Shown here piece by piece: positions 40,053 to 53,399 of a stretch of DNA of 64,000 nt. The position numbers and the translations under genes are program-made. The notes beneath the pieces are model-generated. The model made no database searches. It was not told the origin of the DNA and worked only from the letters and a program-made list of their open reading frames with translations. The stretch is from positions 7,502,001 through 7,566,000 of the forward strand of contig NC_135261.1 of assembly GCF_964204865.1 (NCBI RefSeq). Direction: 5' to 3'. Numbering within the stretch: position 1 is the first letter of the stretch; every line of letters starts with the position of its first letter. The DNA is from Styela clava (Eukaryota > Chordata > Ascidiacea > Stolidobranchia > Styelidae).

Positions 40053-42414
40053 TTACAATAAACCATGACACATTCCATCAATGTATTCCACTCTCATTAT
40101 CATGTGATTATTCCATGTCTGAGGATAAACTCGAATGTATCGACATATTATTACATGCGGAAACATGTTGGTGACCTTGGTGGTTCTGTCGTTATTTCCA
40201 TTAAATACCTGAAATATAAATAGGGATCAAAAGTACAACAATAAGTTCAGTAAACCATATCAGAGTATAGTAAATACATTGTAATTGTCGTTGGGCCATA
40301 TAACCGACTTCAGACATCTAGCTGTGCTACACAGCAAATTAAAAAATTCTTCCTCAGCCTTACAGTTATAAAGGCAGCAGGCAAAACAGAAGAAGATTTT
40401 ACGTAGCGAAAGAGCCATGCGAGCGCATTTTTATACATAAACTGTCGGATTAGATTTTTATGCTTGATTGAAGAAAATCTAAGTGTTGGCAGCGGCCACA
40501 CTGAAGAGCGGGCCTGGTTGTGGCCGACGGACGCCTGTTGCACACACCTGATCTAAATCATAAATCGCCAATATAAAAAAAATGTAGAATTCCACGCTTG
40601 ATAACGAATTTCTCCGATGTGAAATTTTCATTCGTTTCGCTTTCTCTTTGCCATCTTAACTGGTGTCTACTTCAATAAGAGTATTTATTAAGTATAATAG
40701 TATAAAAGATTAAATTTTAGATGAAAGACCGCAACCTTGATTGAAGCAACCTTGATGACCCGGAAATCCCATATTGTGATAAGAGTGTTGAAAATCATTT
40801 TATAATAGCAAAATGGGTTTAGAAATACTACCTTACCTTGTTTATTAAGTATAATAGTATAAAAGATTAAATTTTAGATGAAAGACCGCAACCTTGATTG
40901 AAGCAACCTTGATGACCCGGAAATCCCATATTGTGATAAGAGTGTTGAAAATCATTTTATAATAGCAAAATGGGTTTAGAAATACCACCTTACCTTGTCT
41001 GAACCATTCTCTCGTATTGTGATCATTTCGCTGGTCGAATTTCCATACGATATTTTGAAAGACCGAACCCAATTATTGGCATCTGGGCTTCCCTGTGTCA
41101 CGACTCCTCCTATTGGTTTGAGCGTCTTGAAATCTACCTGATGCCATTCTCCTATTGTATCTATAAATATCAAATATTTTATTATTCTACGAAGAGGTCA
41201 TCCCCACTCACATTTTTTAATGCAGTCAGTCTAAATTCTAGTATTTTGCAACAGGCAGAAAAACTAACAGAAATCAAAGTTGAATCAAATACTACCACAT
41301 TGTACTATAAGTGCAGAAACGATTTACGAGGAATAACTACTATACGTTTTATTGCATTCTGTGTAATATGATAGTCTTACTCTTGGCAATGATAATGAAC
41401 TCTTCCGAGTTCATAATTGGGTGTGAAATAATTCAGAGCTTGTTTTAAAGCTTTTAAAAAATAACTTCATAATAACTCAAATATGCCATAATTTACCAAA
41501 CATTTACAAAAATTAGTATAAGTTGAGAATTCGGATAAAGACACAGTGTTCACAAACGTGAAAAGAGCATACTTTTCAGCAAAGAATGTCAGTGATTTTT
41601 AATGATTATTCTTATATTAATTATAGAAAATCAAAATAACTTACCTCTTCTAGATAACCATACAGCATACTTTCCCCCAGAACGATCCACATTGTCCAAT
41701 CTCCCATAATAAGCTTGATATTGGTTATTGTAAATTGATGAAGCTGTGATTTGTGAGTCAGGAATGATATGGCGATTCTTTACACCCATGTAGCAAATCT
41801 CAGCTGAAATTTATATCAGAATTATAAGCTGGTATATATGTTTTATAATGTGACATTTCATTTCTTGATTGTTTCATTTGTATTAGCAGGAAACACTGAA
41901 GTATTCCGAGGAACATTACTTAAACCGGGAATATGAAAATACAATTCCACGTAATGATTCTGCATATGTTAACAGTAGCAGAATACTTACGATTTTTGAT
42001 TGCCAAAAGCTGCTTTTGAGTCATCAGGAAAGAATCTTGAAAGAAAAAAAAAGGATGTTGAAATATTTAGGAATATGTACTATGTATAACATGTATTAAT
42101 TGAAAGGTAATTAACCGATTACAATACATGCTCAGACTTATTTGGTTCAACTCATCACCTTCCAACTTCTTTATCCTTTCTTCTAGATGTTCCGCCGTTC
42201 CAGGTTCGCCCTGTTCTCCTTTTATTCCGGGTAGTCCACGTATTCCTTCATTTCCTCTTTTTCCTGGCCTTCCCTGGCACTGACTCGAGTCACATCTGGC
42301 GAGACTCGAATTGCCGTTTGCCACCACGTGTGAACAAAATTCATACAACGCTGGCATGTGACATAGCACACAGGGAAAGAGCAAAATCAAGGTAACAGCA
42401 ACGGAAAATTTCAT
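40053..42414 (-). CDS. Secreted collagen/F5-8C protein, array copy 3, 260 aa
   Basis: Exons (minus): 42414-42159, 42035-41991, 41803-41645, 41160-40994, 40208-40053; 783 bases with the same lengths and phases as copies 1 and 2. Signal peptide MKFSVAVTLILLFPCVLC, Cys-rich part, eight Gly-X-Y triplets (one is GEQ in place of GER), helical linker, F5/8C domain. The linker exon is the most changed part outside the loops (FLMTQKQLLAIKN). An acceptor atttcag lies 23 bases before the ATG and the 23-base leader is shared with copy 4. Intron 4 next to the exon 4 donor contains a fresh 157-bp tandem duplication. The frame is intact. Confidence 0.9.
40684..40997. repeat. 157-bp tandem duplication spanning a splice donor
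   Basis: Unit 1 is 40684-40840 and unit 2 is 40841-40997; I see only one base difference (atactacctt against ataccacctt). Each unit ends with ccttaccttg, so on the minus strand both carry the exon 4 donor aag/gtaagg of array copy 3. The donor used is the one joined to the exon (40993/40994); the other, at 40836/40837, is a decoy inside intron 4. Confidence 0.9.
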
Positions 42415-42830
42415 ATTAGATTTTCGGATAATATTTCCTGAAATATATCAGCAGATTTGAATTAAAAAAAAACATATAAAAAGTTTTCAAAATCTTATAA
42501 ATTTTCATCTTTTTACAATATAGAGCTAAGTAGGGATTTTAAAATCATAATTTGCTTCACATATAAATTTTAATTATTCTATATTTCATTTAGTCGTATA
42601 GGATTTTTCAACACCTCAAAATTTGAAGATACGCTATTTACTACTTATATGTGTTCTCAGGTGGAATATTGCCGTACATTGGCGTAGCTAGGGGGAGTTT
42701 GCGTGTCGGACCCACATCGAAGTTTCCACATCTTCACCATTTACAAGGTTCTGAATATTAGGCTGATACACAAAAATTTTCTATTTTTGCATTGATTGTA
42801 ATTTTACAGATTTAGGTTTGTTTATATAAT
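42415..42830. other. Upstream region of copy 3 with a hAT-like end
   Basis: About 42520-42680 matches the repeat block at 2640/53440/54850 (aatttgcttcacatat). At 42679 the text cattggcgtagctaggggg resembles the end of the hAT element 27942-29045, but no partner end was found. The presumed 5' UTR exon of copy 3 was not located. Confidence 0.4.
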
Positions 42831-45800
42831 ATATGGCGGATAAATGAAGACATAGTTAATCGTTTAAATCATACAATTTCGCTTTTAGTGTTGGTAGGAA
42901 CTCGTCTGCACTAGACGCCATGGAACCTGACTACTCACTACAATCACTTTTTTTTGTACTTAGCTGCAATTTATCGAATTCGTATCAACACAAAGCGAAA
43001 TTATTGTCTGTTACGAAAGACAAATAGGGTTGTTGAAAGAAGCGTAAAATTCTATGAATTAATTTAAGACAGGGCAAAATTGAGCCTCAGTCAAGCTTGC
43101 GTTTTCCAGTATTTCCTTTCACATGTATTTAATGTGTGCTGGCCTTGCTTTTTCCGTGCAGAATTATATAGCGACAAACTTGACCCAATGCTGTAAGAAC
43201 GTAGATGATATATATCGGCGATAAACGTTGCTACAAAATAGATACACAACACAAGATCGGTCACGCGAAAACCATACATCATAATAATAAATACAAAATG
43301 AAATCATGCAGAATTGAAATATTTGTTCATCTGACAAATAAATCATGAATTAGCAAAACGATAGCGATAGCGAAACGAAAGCGATACCTTTTTCAACGAT
43401 AATTACATGTAAAAGCTGATTTTGTATTGTTAGATGACGTATGAACGTAGTTATCAATTTCCAAGAAACTAATTAAGTAATTATTTCTCGGGAAAATAAT
43501 ATGATTGATTGAAGACGAAAAAATGCCAATGAGACATCGTGCATAGACGATTCGACTGTTTTCAATAAATATTTTTTCAATCAGCAAGATCACGAGTGAA
43601 TTAATTATAACTCGAAAATACTCATTCGTGAACAAGTTCATGGAATTGCAAATTCTTAAAAGTAGCTTAAAAGGAAAACAACAAGCAATTGATTCATAGA
43701 AAATATTGCTTAAACGCATTTTGAAGAAATGTTTAAAATGTCCTCATACCAATACCAATTTAATTACCGACAAGTTTTTCAAACAATACTAGGGTGCTTA
43801 AAAACATTGGTCAATTTGTGATAACCATACCGATTCGTATTTGATTCCACAGTGACTGGTATTGAATATATAAAATGTTTGTAATATATGAGACTGTTAA
43901 TATTAATCTGTTGTTTAATGTTTGTAAGAATTCTTCTGCCTCTTCGTTGGCTGAGTCCCTCATTTTTGGAAATTTGGGATAACAGCTTTTCTTTGTGAAT
44001 TGTATGAACTTATTCAGGAACATTTTAGTCTTATTTTGAAAGTGACAATGAAATTTCTGTTAAAATACGGTACACTCCGATCTCAAGAAATTGGGGCAAT
44101 AACTGTTAAAATTGAATTAGAATGTCATCTTTAAGATAAATTTGAGAGTCCGAGGTTTTTCATGGCACTTGATTCTCCACTACAATCAACACGGCAATGC
44201 CAAGTGCGTGCGTTACTTAATACACTTATAAAGATGGGTCAACTGTAGTTGTAACTGAATATTTTTAGAATATACAATGCAAAGTTACGATTAGGTGGGT
44301 GGTATATTGTTGTGTTCAAATTTTATTTATCTTTTATTATTTATTATGAGTAATTTAGCAGGCTATTGAATCAATTATAAAACAAAGTTAATTCATTATC
44401 AAAACACTTTTTAAAATGAAAAACAAAAGACGTATATGATGCTTCTTATTCCTGCATTGTAGAGGTCCTCAGTTGAAGGCCAATTTTTTTGCGCTTGCGC
44501 TTATCCGAAGTCTCACTCACGTAACTGTTTCTTGACTTGACTAATCATGAATGGCTCATTGTCAACTGCTTTCTACTCAACATCCATGCAGCAAAGATAA
44601 ATCTTAGCACGGCCCATACAACGCCAGTAATCGCTCTCAATTGCTCAATCAGTTGACTTGACTTTTATTATTAAGATAAGATACCTATAGTAGCTGACAT
44701 AGAAATAATGACAATAATTTACAATATAAATATATGCATGGCTTATCAATCATGATTTAATGATGAAACCATGGTGACTCTTCCAGCGATATTCACGTTT
44801 GAAATCAGATTACCGTAAGTTGGCTTATAAACTCTGATACTTACATTTTGTCGAGAAAATAATATGAAAAACGACCTAATATATGGCGGATAAATGACGA
44901 CATAGTTAATCGTTTAAATCATACAATTTCGCTTTTAGCATACGTACGAACTCGTCTACACTAGACGCCATGGAACCTGACTACTCACTATAATCACTTT
45001 TTTTTGACTTAGCTACAATTTATCGGATTCGTATCAACACAAAAAGAAGTTATTGTCTGTTTCGAAAGACAAATAGGGTTTTTGAAAGAAGCGTAAAATT
45101 CTATGAATTAATTTGAGACAGGGCAAAAATGAGTCTCAGTCAAGCTTGCGTTTGCCAGTATTTCCTTTCACATGTATTTAATGTGTGCTGGACTTGCTTT
45201 TTCCGTGCAGAATTATATAGCGACAAACTTGACCCAATGCTGTAAGAACGTAGATGATATATATCGGCGATAAACGTTGCTACAAAATAAATACACAACA
45301 CAAGATCGGTCACGCAAAAACCATCCATCATAATAATGAATACAAAATGAAATCATGCAGAATTGAAATATTTGTTCATCTGACAAATAAATCATAAATT
45401 AGCAAAACCTAGCGATATCTTTTTCAAAGATAATAACATGTAAAAGCTGATTTTGTATTGTTAGATGACGTATGAACGTAGTTATCAATTTCCAAGATAC
45501 TAGGTAAGTATTTATTCCTCGGGAAAATAATATGATTGATTGAAGACAAGAAAATGCCAATGAGACATCGTGCATAGACGATTCGACTGTTTTCAATAAA
45601 TATTTTTTCAATCAGCAAGATCACGCGTGAATTAATTATAACTCGAAAATACTCGTTCGTGAACAAGTTCATGGAATTGCAAATTCTTGAAAGTAGCTTA
45701 AAAGTAAAACAACAAGCAATTGATTTATAAAAAATAGTGCTTAAACGCATTCCGAAGAAATGTTTAAAATGTCCTCCAACCAATACCAATTTTATTACCG

Positions 45801-48700
45801 ACAAGTTATTCAAACAATACTAGGGTGCTTAAAAACATTGGTCAATTTCTGATAACCATACCGATTCGTATTTGATCCCACAATGACTGGTATTGAATAT
45901 ATAAAATGTTTAATATATATGAGACTGTTAATATTTATCTGTTTGTTAATTTTTGTAAACATTAATGCAACTTCTGCCTCTTCGTTGGCTGAGTCCCTCA
46001 TTTTTGGAAATTTGTAATAACAACTTTTCTTTGTGAATTGTATGAGCTTATTCTGGAAAATTGTAGTCTCATTTTGGAAGTGACAATAAAATTTGGGCTA
46101 AAATACGGCACACTCTAATCTCAAGAACATGGGGCAATAACTGTTAAAATTGAATTAGAATGTCATGTTTAAAATAAATTTGAGAATCCGAGGTCTTTCA
46201 TGGCACGTGATTCCCCACTACAATCAACAAACCAATGCCAAGTGCGTGCGTTACTTAATAACACTTATAAAGATGGGTTAACTGTAATTATGAATATTTT
46301 TAGAATTCACAATGCAAAGTCACGATTAGGTGGGTAGGTGGTACTGGGCCATAGAATATTGTTGTGTTAAAATTATTTTTTACCTTTTTTTTGGCACGAC
46401 GTTTTAGTTATTTAGCATTAGGCTATTGAATAAATTATAAAACAAAGTTTATTCATTTTCAAAACACTTGTCGTTAAAATGAAGTATTTAATGCTTTTTA
46501 TTCATGCATTATAGAGGTCCTCAGTTGAAGGCAAATTTTTTTGCGCTTGCGCTTATCCGAAGTCTCATTCACGTAACTGTTTCTTGACTTGACTAATCAT
46601 GAATGGCTCATTGTCAACTGCTTTCTACTCAACATCCATGCAGCAAAGATAAATCTTAACACAGCCCATACAACGCCAGTAATCTCTCTCAAATGCTCAA
46701 TCAGGTGACTTGATTTTTTATTATTAAGATAAGATACCTAGCAGCTGACATAGAAATAATGTCAATAATTTACAATATAAATATATGCATGGCTTATCAA
46801 TCATGATTTAATGATGAAACCATGGTGACTCTTCCAGCGATATTCACGTTTGATATCAGATTACCGTAAGTTGGCTTATAAACCCTGATACTTACATTTT
46901 GTCGAGAGAATAATAAAAAAACAACCTAATATATGGCGGATAAATGACGACATAGTTAATCGTTTAAATCATACAATTTCGCTTTTAGTGTACGTACGAA
47001 CTCGTCTACACTAGACGCCATGGAACCTGACTACTCACTACAATCACTTTTTTGACTTAGCTGCAATTTATCGGATTCGTATCAACACAAAAAGAAGTTA
47101 TTGTCTGTTTCGTAAGACAAATAGGGTTGTTGAAAGAATCGTAAATTTCTATGAATTAATTTGAGACAGGGCAAAATTGAGTCTCAGTCAAGCTTGCGTT
47201 TGCCAGTATTTCCTTTCACATGTATTTAATGTGTGCTGGCCTTGCTTTTTCCATGCAGAATTATAAAACGACAAACTTGACCCAATGCTGTAAGAACGTA
47301 GATGATATATATCGGCGATAAACGTTGCTACAAAATAAATACACAACACAAGATCGGTCATGCAAAAACCATCCATCATAATAATGAATACAAAATGAAA
47401 TCATGCAGAATTGAAATATTTGTTCATCTGACAAATAAATCATGAATTAGCAAAAGCTAGCGATACCTTTTTCAAAGATAATAACATGTAAAAGCTGATT
47501 TTGTATTGTTAGATGACGTATGAACAAAGTTATCAATTTCCAAGATACTAGGTAAGTATTTATTCCTCGGGAAAATAATATGATTGATTGAAGACAAGAA
47601 AATGCCAATGAGACATCGTGCATAGACGTTTCGACTGTTTTCAATAAATATTTTTTCAATCAGCAAGGTCACGCGTGAATTAATTATAACTCGAAAATAC
47701 TCGTTCGTGAACAAGTTCATGGAATTGCAAATTCTTAAAAGTAGCTTAAAAGGAAAATAACAAGCAATTGATTTATAGAAAATAGTACTTAAACGCATTC
47801 TGAACGAATGTATGAAATGTTCTCAAACCAATACCAATTTAATTACCAACAAGTTTTTCAAACAATACTAGGGTGCTTAAAAACATTGGCCAACATTTGA
47901 TAATCATACCGATTCGTAATTGATCCCACAATGACTGGTATGGAATATATAAAATGTTTAATATATATGAGTCTGTTAATATTAATCTGTTGTTAATTTT
48001 TGTAAAAATTAATGCAACTTCTGCCTCTTCGTTGGCTGGGTCCCTCATTTTTAGAAATTTGTAATAACAACTTTTCTTTGTGAATTGTATGAGCTTATTC
48101 AGGAAAATTATAGTCTTATTTTGAAAGTGACAATAAAATTTGGGCTAAAATACGGCACACTCTAATCTCAAGAAAATGGAGCAATAACTGTTAAAATTGA
48201 ATTAGAATGTCATGTTTAAAATAAATTTGAGAATCCGAGTTTTAGTAATTTAGCATTAGGCTATTGAATAAATTATAAAACAAAGTTGATTCATTTTCAA
48301 AACACTTATCGTTAAAATGAAGTATCTGATGCTTCTTATTCGTGCATTATAGAGGGCCTCAGTTGATGACAAAATGTTTTTGCGCTTCCGCTTATTGGAA
48401 GTCTGATCCGCGTAGCTGTTTCTTGCAGCAGGGATAAGTCTTAACACAGCCCATACAACGCCAGTAATCGCTCTCAAATACTCAATCAGGTGACTTGATT
48501 TTTATTATTAGGTTAGGAAACCTAGCAGCTGACATAGGAATAATGACAATACTTTATAATATGAATATATGCATGCCTTATCAATCATGATTTAATGATT
48601 AAACCATGGTGACTCTTCCATCGATATTCACGTTTGAAATCAGATTACCGTAAATTGGCTTATGAACCCTGATACTTACATTTTGTCGAAAAACAAAATA
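42831..48700. repeat. Three tandem copies of a 2,050-bp repeat
   Basis: Units start with atatggcggataaatga at 42831, 44881 and 46931, exactly 2,050 bases apart. The third ends near 48700 and lacks about 0.2 kb (junction near 48240). Copies differ by scattered substitutions and small indels. Minus-strand open frames of about 60-130 codons recur in each unit (for example 43393-43719, 45424-45813, 47472-47798), but they have no recognisable domain, their ends shift between units, and the substitutions I compared change amino acids freely, so I call none of them genes. Each unit lies between copy 3 and copy 4 of the collagen/F5-8C array. Confidence 0.85.
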
Positions 48701-49148
48701 TAAAAGAAACAACCATTTCAAGCAATACTTGATATTGTTTTAAAAGAAGCAATGATATACGTAAGATTAGACTATTTCGTTTGATATTTATTTTGAGCAA
48801 GTTTATGTGAATAAAATTTATACCTTCATCTACTAAACTTGTATGTAGTTTAATAAATAAGCAGAACAAAAATGTTAACTCCATTTTTTAGATATTTCTA
48901 GACTACCCTAAATATTGACGAGGTATTTGTTTTTTCATAAAACTCTTATCTGTCAATCATGTGGATAAATTTAGATAATCAACATTGTTCGACAACCACT
49001 CATAGGTATCGACATATTATTAAATGCGAAAACATGTTAGTGACCTTCGTGTTTGTGTCAATATTTCCTGTAAATATCTTAAATTAAGAAATGATTCAAA
49101 ATATTAAAGTTAGATCAATATTTAATTACATACGGGTATATTTTTTTT

Positions 49149-49181
<33 letters not shown>

Positions 49182-49773
49182 CAACTGTGGAATGTGGGAA
49201 CACTCACTTGTCAACGAAGTTTTCATAATAAAAATTTTCTGAGAAGTTTATTGAGAAATCTGCAGAATTCGCTATCAATAACTTCATATATTTTAAATAC
49301 ATGTTAACATGCATCTACTTAAATATCTGAACAGAAAATGGAAATGATATGTATGTTCTTTGGCGTTAGGGGTCGCTGTAGAGTTGTGACTGTTCTAGAG
49401 GTATCTTTTCAATTTCGGACAAAGGCTTTGAAATATCAGAAATATATTATCAATTTATAACAATGGGGCCCAAATATACTAAATTCACGCTTGTGTTCTT
49501 GTTGGATTAAAAGCGGGTAAATTATATTTGATTAATTCAAAAATAAGTTTTGATACTACAGTACCTTGTCTGAACCATTATCACGTGTTGTTATCATTGT
49601 TTAAAAACTTGTCTTACTTGTGTCACGATTCCTCATTTTGGTTTAGATGTCTTGGAATCTATTTCATGTCATTCTCCTACTTTATCTATCAAAATTCTTT
49701 ATTCATTTCAAAGAGTTTTCAATTTTATACTCCGACTAACATTTAAGAAGCTCCTGCACTGTATACTATAGAT

Positions 49774-50069
49774 CAGGAGTGGGTAAAGTTTTTTGAACCA
49801 GGGGCCAAAATGTTGCCCACCTAGCCCGGCGGGCCATGTAAGTGTGACGTAAAGAGTTACATTTCATAAACAATATTCACAGTATTACAAAGCAAAGCTG
49901 GAAAACAATAAACCTCGTGCCAAAACTAAATTTAACCGCAATCTCAACAAATACCTTGAGCTATTTTTAGCCAATTGGTTTCAGTTTGGCAGTGGCAGCA
50001 TCAGGCGGACCAGATTGAAATATCCAACGGGCCGGATTTGGCCCGTGGGCCGTACTTTGACTATGTCTA
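49774..50069. mobile_element. hAT-like MITE with perfect 8-bp target duplication
   Basis: The left end starts caggagtgggtaaagttttt; the right end is gtactttgactatgtcta. The flanking ctatagat occurs exactly at 49766-49773 and 50070-50077. It is related in inverted orientation to 28398-28680. It sits in an intron of the pseudogene copy 4. Confidence 0.85.
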
Positions 50070-50077
50070 CTATAGAT

Positions 50078-52560
50078 GAACGTTCTTTCGTAACATGCAG
50101 ATGAATTAGAAAGATTGAATCAAGGACCATAATGCATCAAAAGTTTAGTAGCTTCAAACACATCTGACCATTAATATCGCCAAATCCCGACACATTTCGA
50201 GTACACGTTTCAAACATTTCTTTGTATTTTGGCTGAAGTCAGCTAAATTGGACTTCTCTAACAAGTAACAAACAATTGAAATAGTTTCCAAATACTAACT
50301 TCTGTAATTGTAAATTTGAATGAATTCTAAAGTTATTCAAATATACAACTCCAAATTTAGAGGATTTGTATTGAAACCGGATGTTTCCATATCTATTTTG
50401 AATATATTCCTTTTTTTGGCCATCATCCCTGTTGCAAATTAAATTTAAATATAATCTCAGCACGTCAGCAAATGCTCGTCCTAGAATGCAGATAACAGAT
50501 CTGGAGCGATAAAGTTTATTACAAAACGAAAAATGCAACACGCAGCTGGAATAGAATCATTATTGAGCTAAAAAACCATTCAATACAATAATAATTACAA
50601 TGAACAATCATATACCATATACCAAGCCTGTTGAGTTATAGGGAATAGAAATAAAGATGCTACAACTTGTACCAGTTGGTTCCCCAGCTTTTTATTCCAA
50701 ATTTGGAGGGTGGTAGATATTTTGTTATTGGCGATAAAACTATTTACAACTGATAAAAATGTGTTATGTATTTGGCTGATAATTTTTACCGGCATATGTG
50801 CCACTTTTTGAATATTCAAATACAATTTTATTTACGTTAAGAATTAAAGTATTGTGTCAGACCCAAAAATGAGAGGGGGTGTTTGAAAGTTTAGGGGGTG
50901 TTCACCCCCTATAGGAGGGGAGGGGTTGAAGGGAAATCACTGACTTGTACAACGATATTTATGTTTGAAAGAAGATTATAACAGCAAATACACATTATCA
51001 CAATTTAAGCACGTGTATATCGTAACAATTCAATTATACCGGTATCTTAACGTACGTACCGGTATGAGGATTGCGTACGACAGTCTTTTAGGTATCACGT
51101 ATCAGCCCTATATTAAGGAAGCTTGAAGATGTCACAAAAACGAAAACTAGACACTGAAAACAGGCGTTTTTCGGATAAATGGCAACGTTCTTATTTCTTT
51201 ATTGAAAAGAATCAAACTTCAGCAATTTATATTCTTTGCCAACAAGCTATTCTTGTTCTATTCCTGTTATAAACTACGGTCCAGACTGACAGATAATCAC
51301 TTAGAGTGCGGTATTGCAAATACAATGTAACAAATTGGAGCCACGTTTTGAACATCAGTTTTCAAGCAAACCCCAATTACAAGTATCTACAAAAATGCAA
51401 GTGAACTATGTTGGCTATTCGTTTTTTTTTAATATTCATATACATTGAGACGTTTTTTTGTTTAACAAAAAAAAAACATGAGTCGCTATCTGGGGTCATC
51501 TCTTATCTCTGGGGTCAATCTCAACCTCTGTGTCAGTGGATAATATTGGTAGTACAACTGCAAAAACCATACTCACCAGAGATAACAGTGTTTTATAAAC
51601 TTCAACTACAAATTTAATTAGATAACAAACCTTGGGTGTCGCTGCCTGATAAACAGTTCCCAGCGATTTCCCTTCCCAGTAAAATGTGTGTCAATTTTAC
51701 TTTTTTCATAATTTCGTTTGTTATTTTTACTGGATGGAAAAAATAAACTTGACCATGATATGAGTAGACATTTATACAAAGCCGTACTCCAGATGAGCAA
51801 GTAACTTCATTAGTCGCTATCAGTTACAAATCCTTTTTGAAAGTCGTGCTTGTTATTCCTCGGGTATTCTATCACCCAACTATTATACTTTTGAATTTTA
51901 TTACAAACAAACTGCGATACTGGGTGTATCTAAAATGAATCTTGCAGCCTATTTTGGTGCCTATTTTTCAAAAATTTTTCAGGGAACGCCCTGAACCCCA
52001 GCCTTTACGTCGGGTTTTTTTGGTCATCTCGCTTTACTGGCCCGCGAGTATCCTCACCTTGAAATTTTGGCCCGCGGCCAAATAAGTTTGGGAACCCCTG
52101 ATCTAGATTGTGACGCATCGTGTCGTCTGACTTTTTTCCAGTGCTTCTGTTTGGCTTCAATATACGCCAGCATAGCCGCCAAATCCTATATTTTGAACTT
52201 TTTTTTCATAGGATTTTGTATGTGGACGGCCGCATTTTTTTCGCGACGGCCACATGCGGCCGTACGCCGCAGGTTGTGCACCGTTGCTCTAGATCTTAAA
52301 AATGTATATTGTTATTCAAGTTACTATCATATTTTGGTTTCCCTTAATATTACCCTTAACTTGTTGTGAAGATTCTAAAAATAACATCTGTACTTTAAAT
52401 GTGTACTGTATCTGTACATCTGTAAATTTTAAGATGTTCAAATAAAATTGCATAATTGAGAAATTGGAAAAACATCTTCACATTTGTAAAATTTTCATGC
52501 AAACAAATATCGGTCAATTGGAACGATTATTGAATAATAATTATGTAAAATCAAAATCAC
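50078..52560. other. Long intron of the pseudogene, with transposon fragments
   Basis: No exon was recognised. A G-rich patch at about 50868-50940 (gaggggaggggttg) could form a quadruplex. At about 51985-52300 there are hAT-like ends (ttgggaacccctgatctaga and gcaccgttgctctagatc), both next to a TCTAGA core. Reading frames at 50239-50541 and 50595-50825 (minus) have no domain I know. Confidence 0.4.
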
Positions 52561-53399
52561 TTACTTATCTGTGTAGCCCAGTATGGATACCTTCCCCGAT
52601 CTAGATTGTCCAATCGTCCATAATAAGCATGATGATTGTTATAGAAAACTGATGAGGCTGTGATTTGTGAGTCAGCAATGATGTGACGATTCTTTACACC
52701 CATGTAGCAAATCTCGGCTGGAATTTATATCAGAATTATGAGGAAATAGTAAATATTGTATATTATGACGTTTCATTTCATGATTGTCTCATTTGTATTA
52801 GCTGGGAACAATGAGCACTGTAGGTGTTTCGAGTTAATTAAACCGGGAATATGAAAATACAATTCAACGTAATAACATATATCAACAGTGGTAGAATACT
52901 TACGATTTGTCATCGCCATGAGTCTTTTATTCATCAAGAAAGAATCTTGAAAGAAAAAAAAACAAGAACGTTGAAATATTCAAAAATATGTACTATGTAT
53001 AACATGTATCAATTGAACCGTAATTAACCAATTACATTACATTTTCGGAATTATTCGTTTCAAATCATCACCTTCCAACTTCTTTATTCTTTCTTCTAGA
53101 TGTTCTGGTGTTCCAGGTTCTCCTCTTACCCCGGGTAATCCACGTTCTCCTTTATTTCCTTTTTTTCCTGGCCTTCTTTGGCACTGACTCGAGTCACATC
53201 TGGCGAGACTCGCGTTGACGTTTGCCACCACGTGTGAAAAAAAATCATACAATGTCGGCATATGACATAAGTCACATAACACACAGGGAAAAAGCAAAAT
53301 CAAGGTGACCACAACGATAAATTTCATATTAGATTTTCGGATAATATTTCCTAAAATATATTAGCAGAATTGGATTAAAATGGTACAAATGGTAAGTTC

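Larger units (their letters stand above)
49005..53327 (-). pseudogene. Decayed collagen/F5-8C gene, array copy 4
   Basis: Exons 1-3 are intact and in frame (53327-53072, 52945-52904, 52717-52565). Exon 4 survives as a relict at 49685-49565: the Trp codon of GEWH has become TGA, and 46 of 167 bases are deleted, shifting the frame. Exon 5 is truncated (49077-49005): it still reads IFTGNIDTNTKVTNMF but breaks off after ICRYL at a stop. Exon 1 has also drifted: three residues inserted after the signal peptide, one core Cys replaced by Phe, the first collagen Gly by Arg, and one Gly-X-Y triplet lost. An AT run (49158-49181) and a MITE (49774-50069) lie in its introns. A short secreted product from exons 1-3 cannot be excluded. 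Confidence 0.85.

Noticed and set aside
43393-47798. Recurring 108-129-codon minus-strand frames in the 2,050-bp repeats
   Set aside because: They recur because the DNA is repeated. Their starts and ends shift, differences between copies change amino acids freely, and no domain, signal peptide or splice logic is present.
49528-49746. A plus-strand 72-codon gene
   Set aside because: Antisense shadow of the relict exon 4 in pseudogene copy 4.
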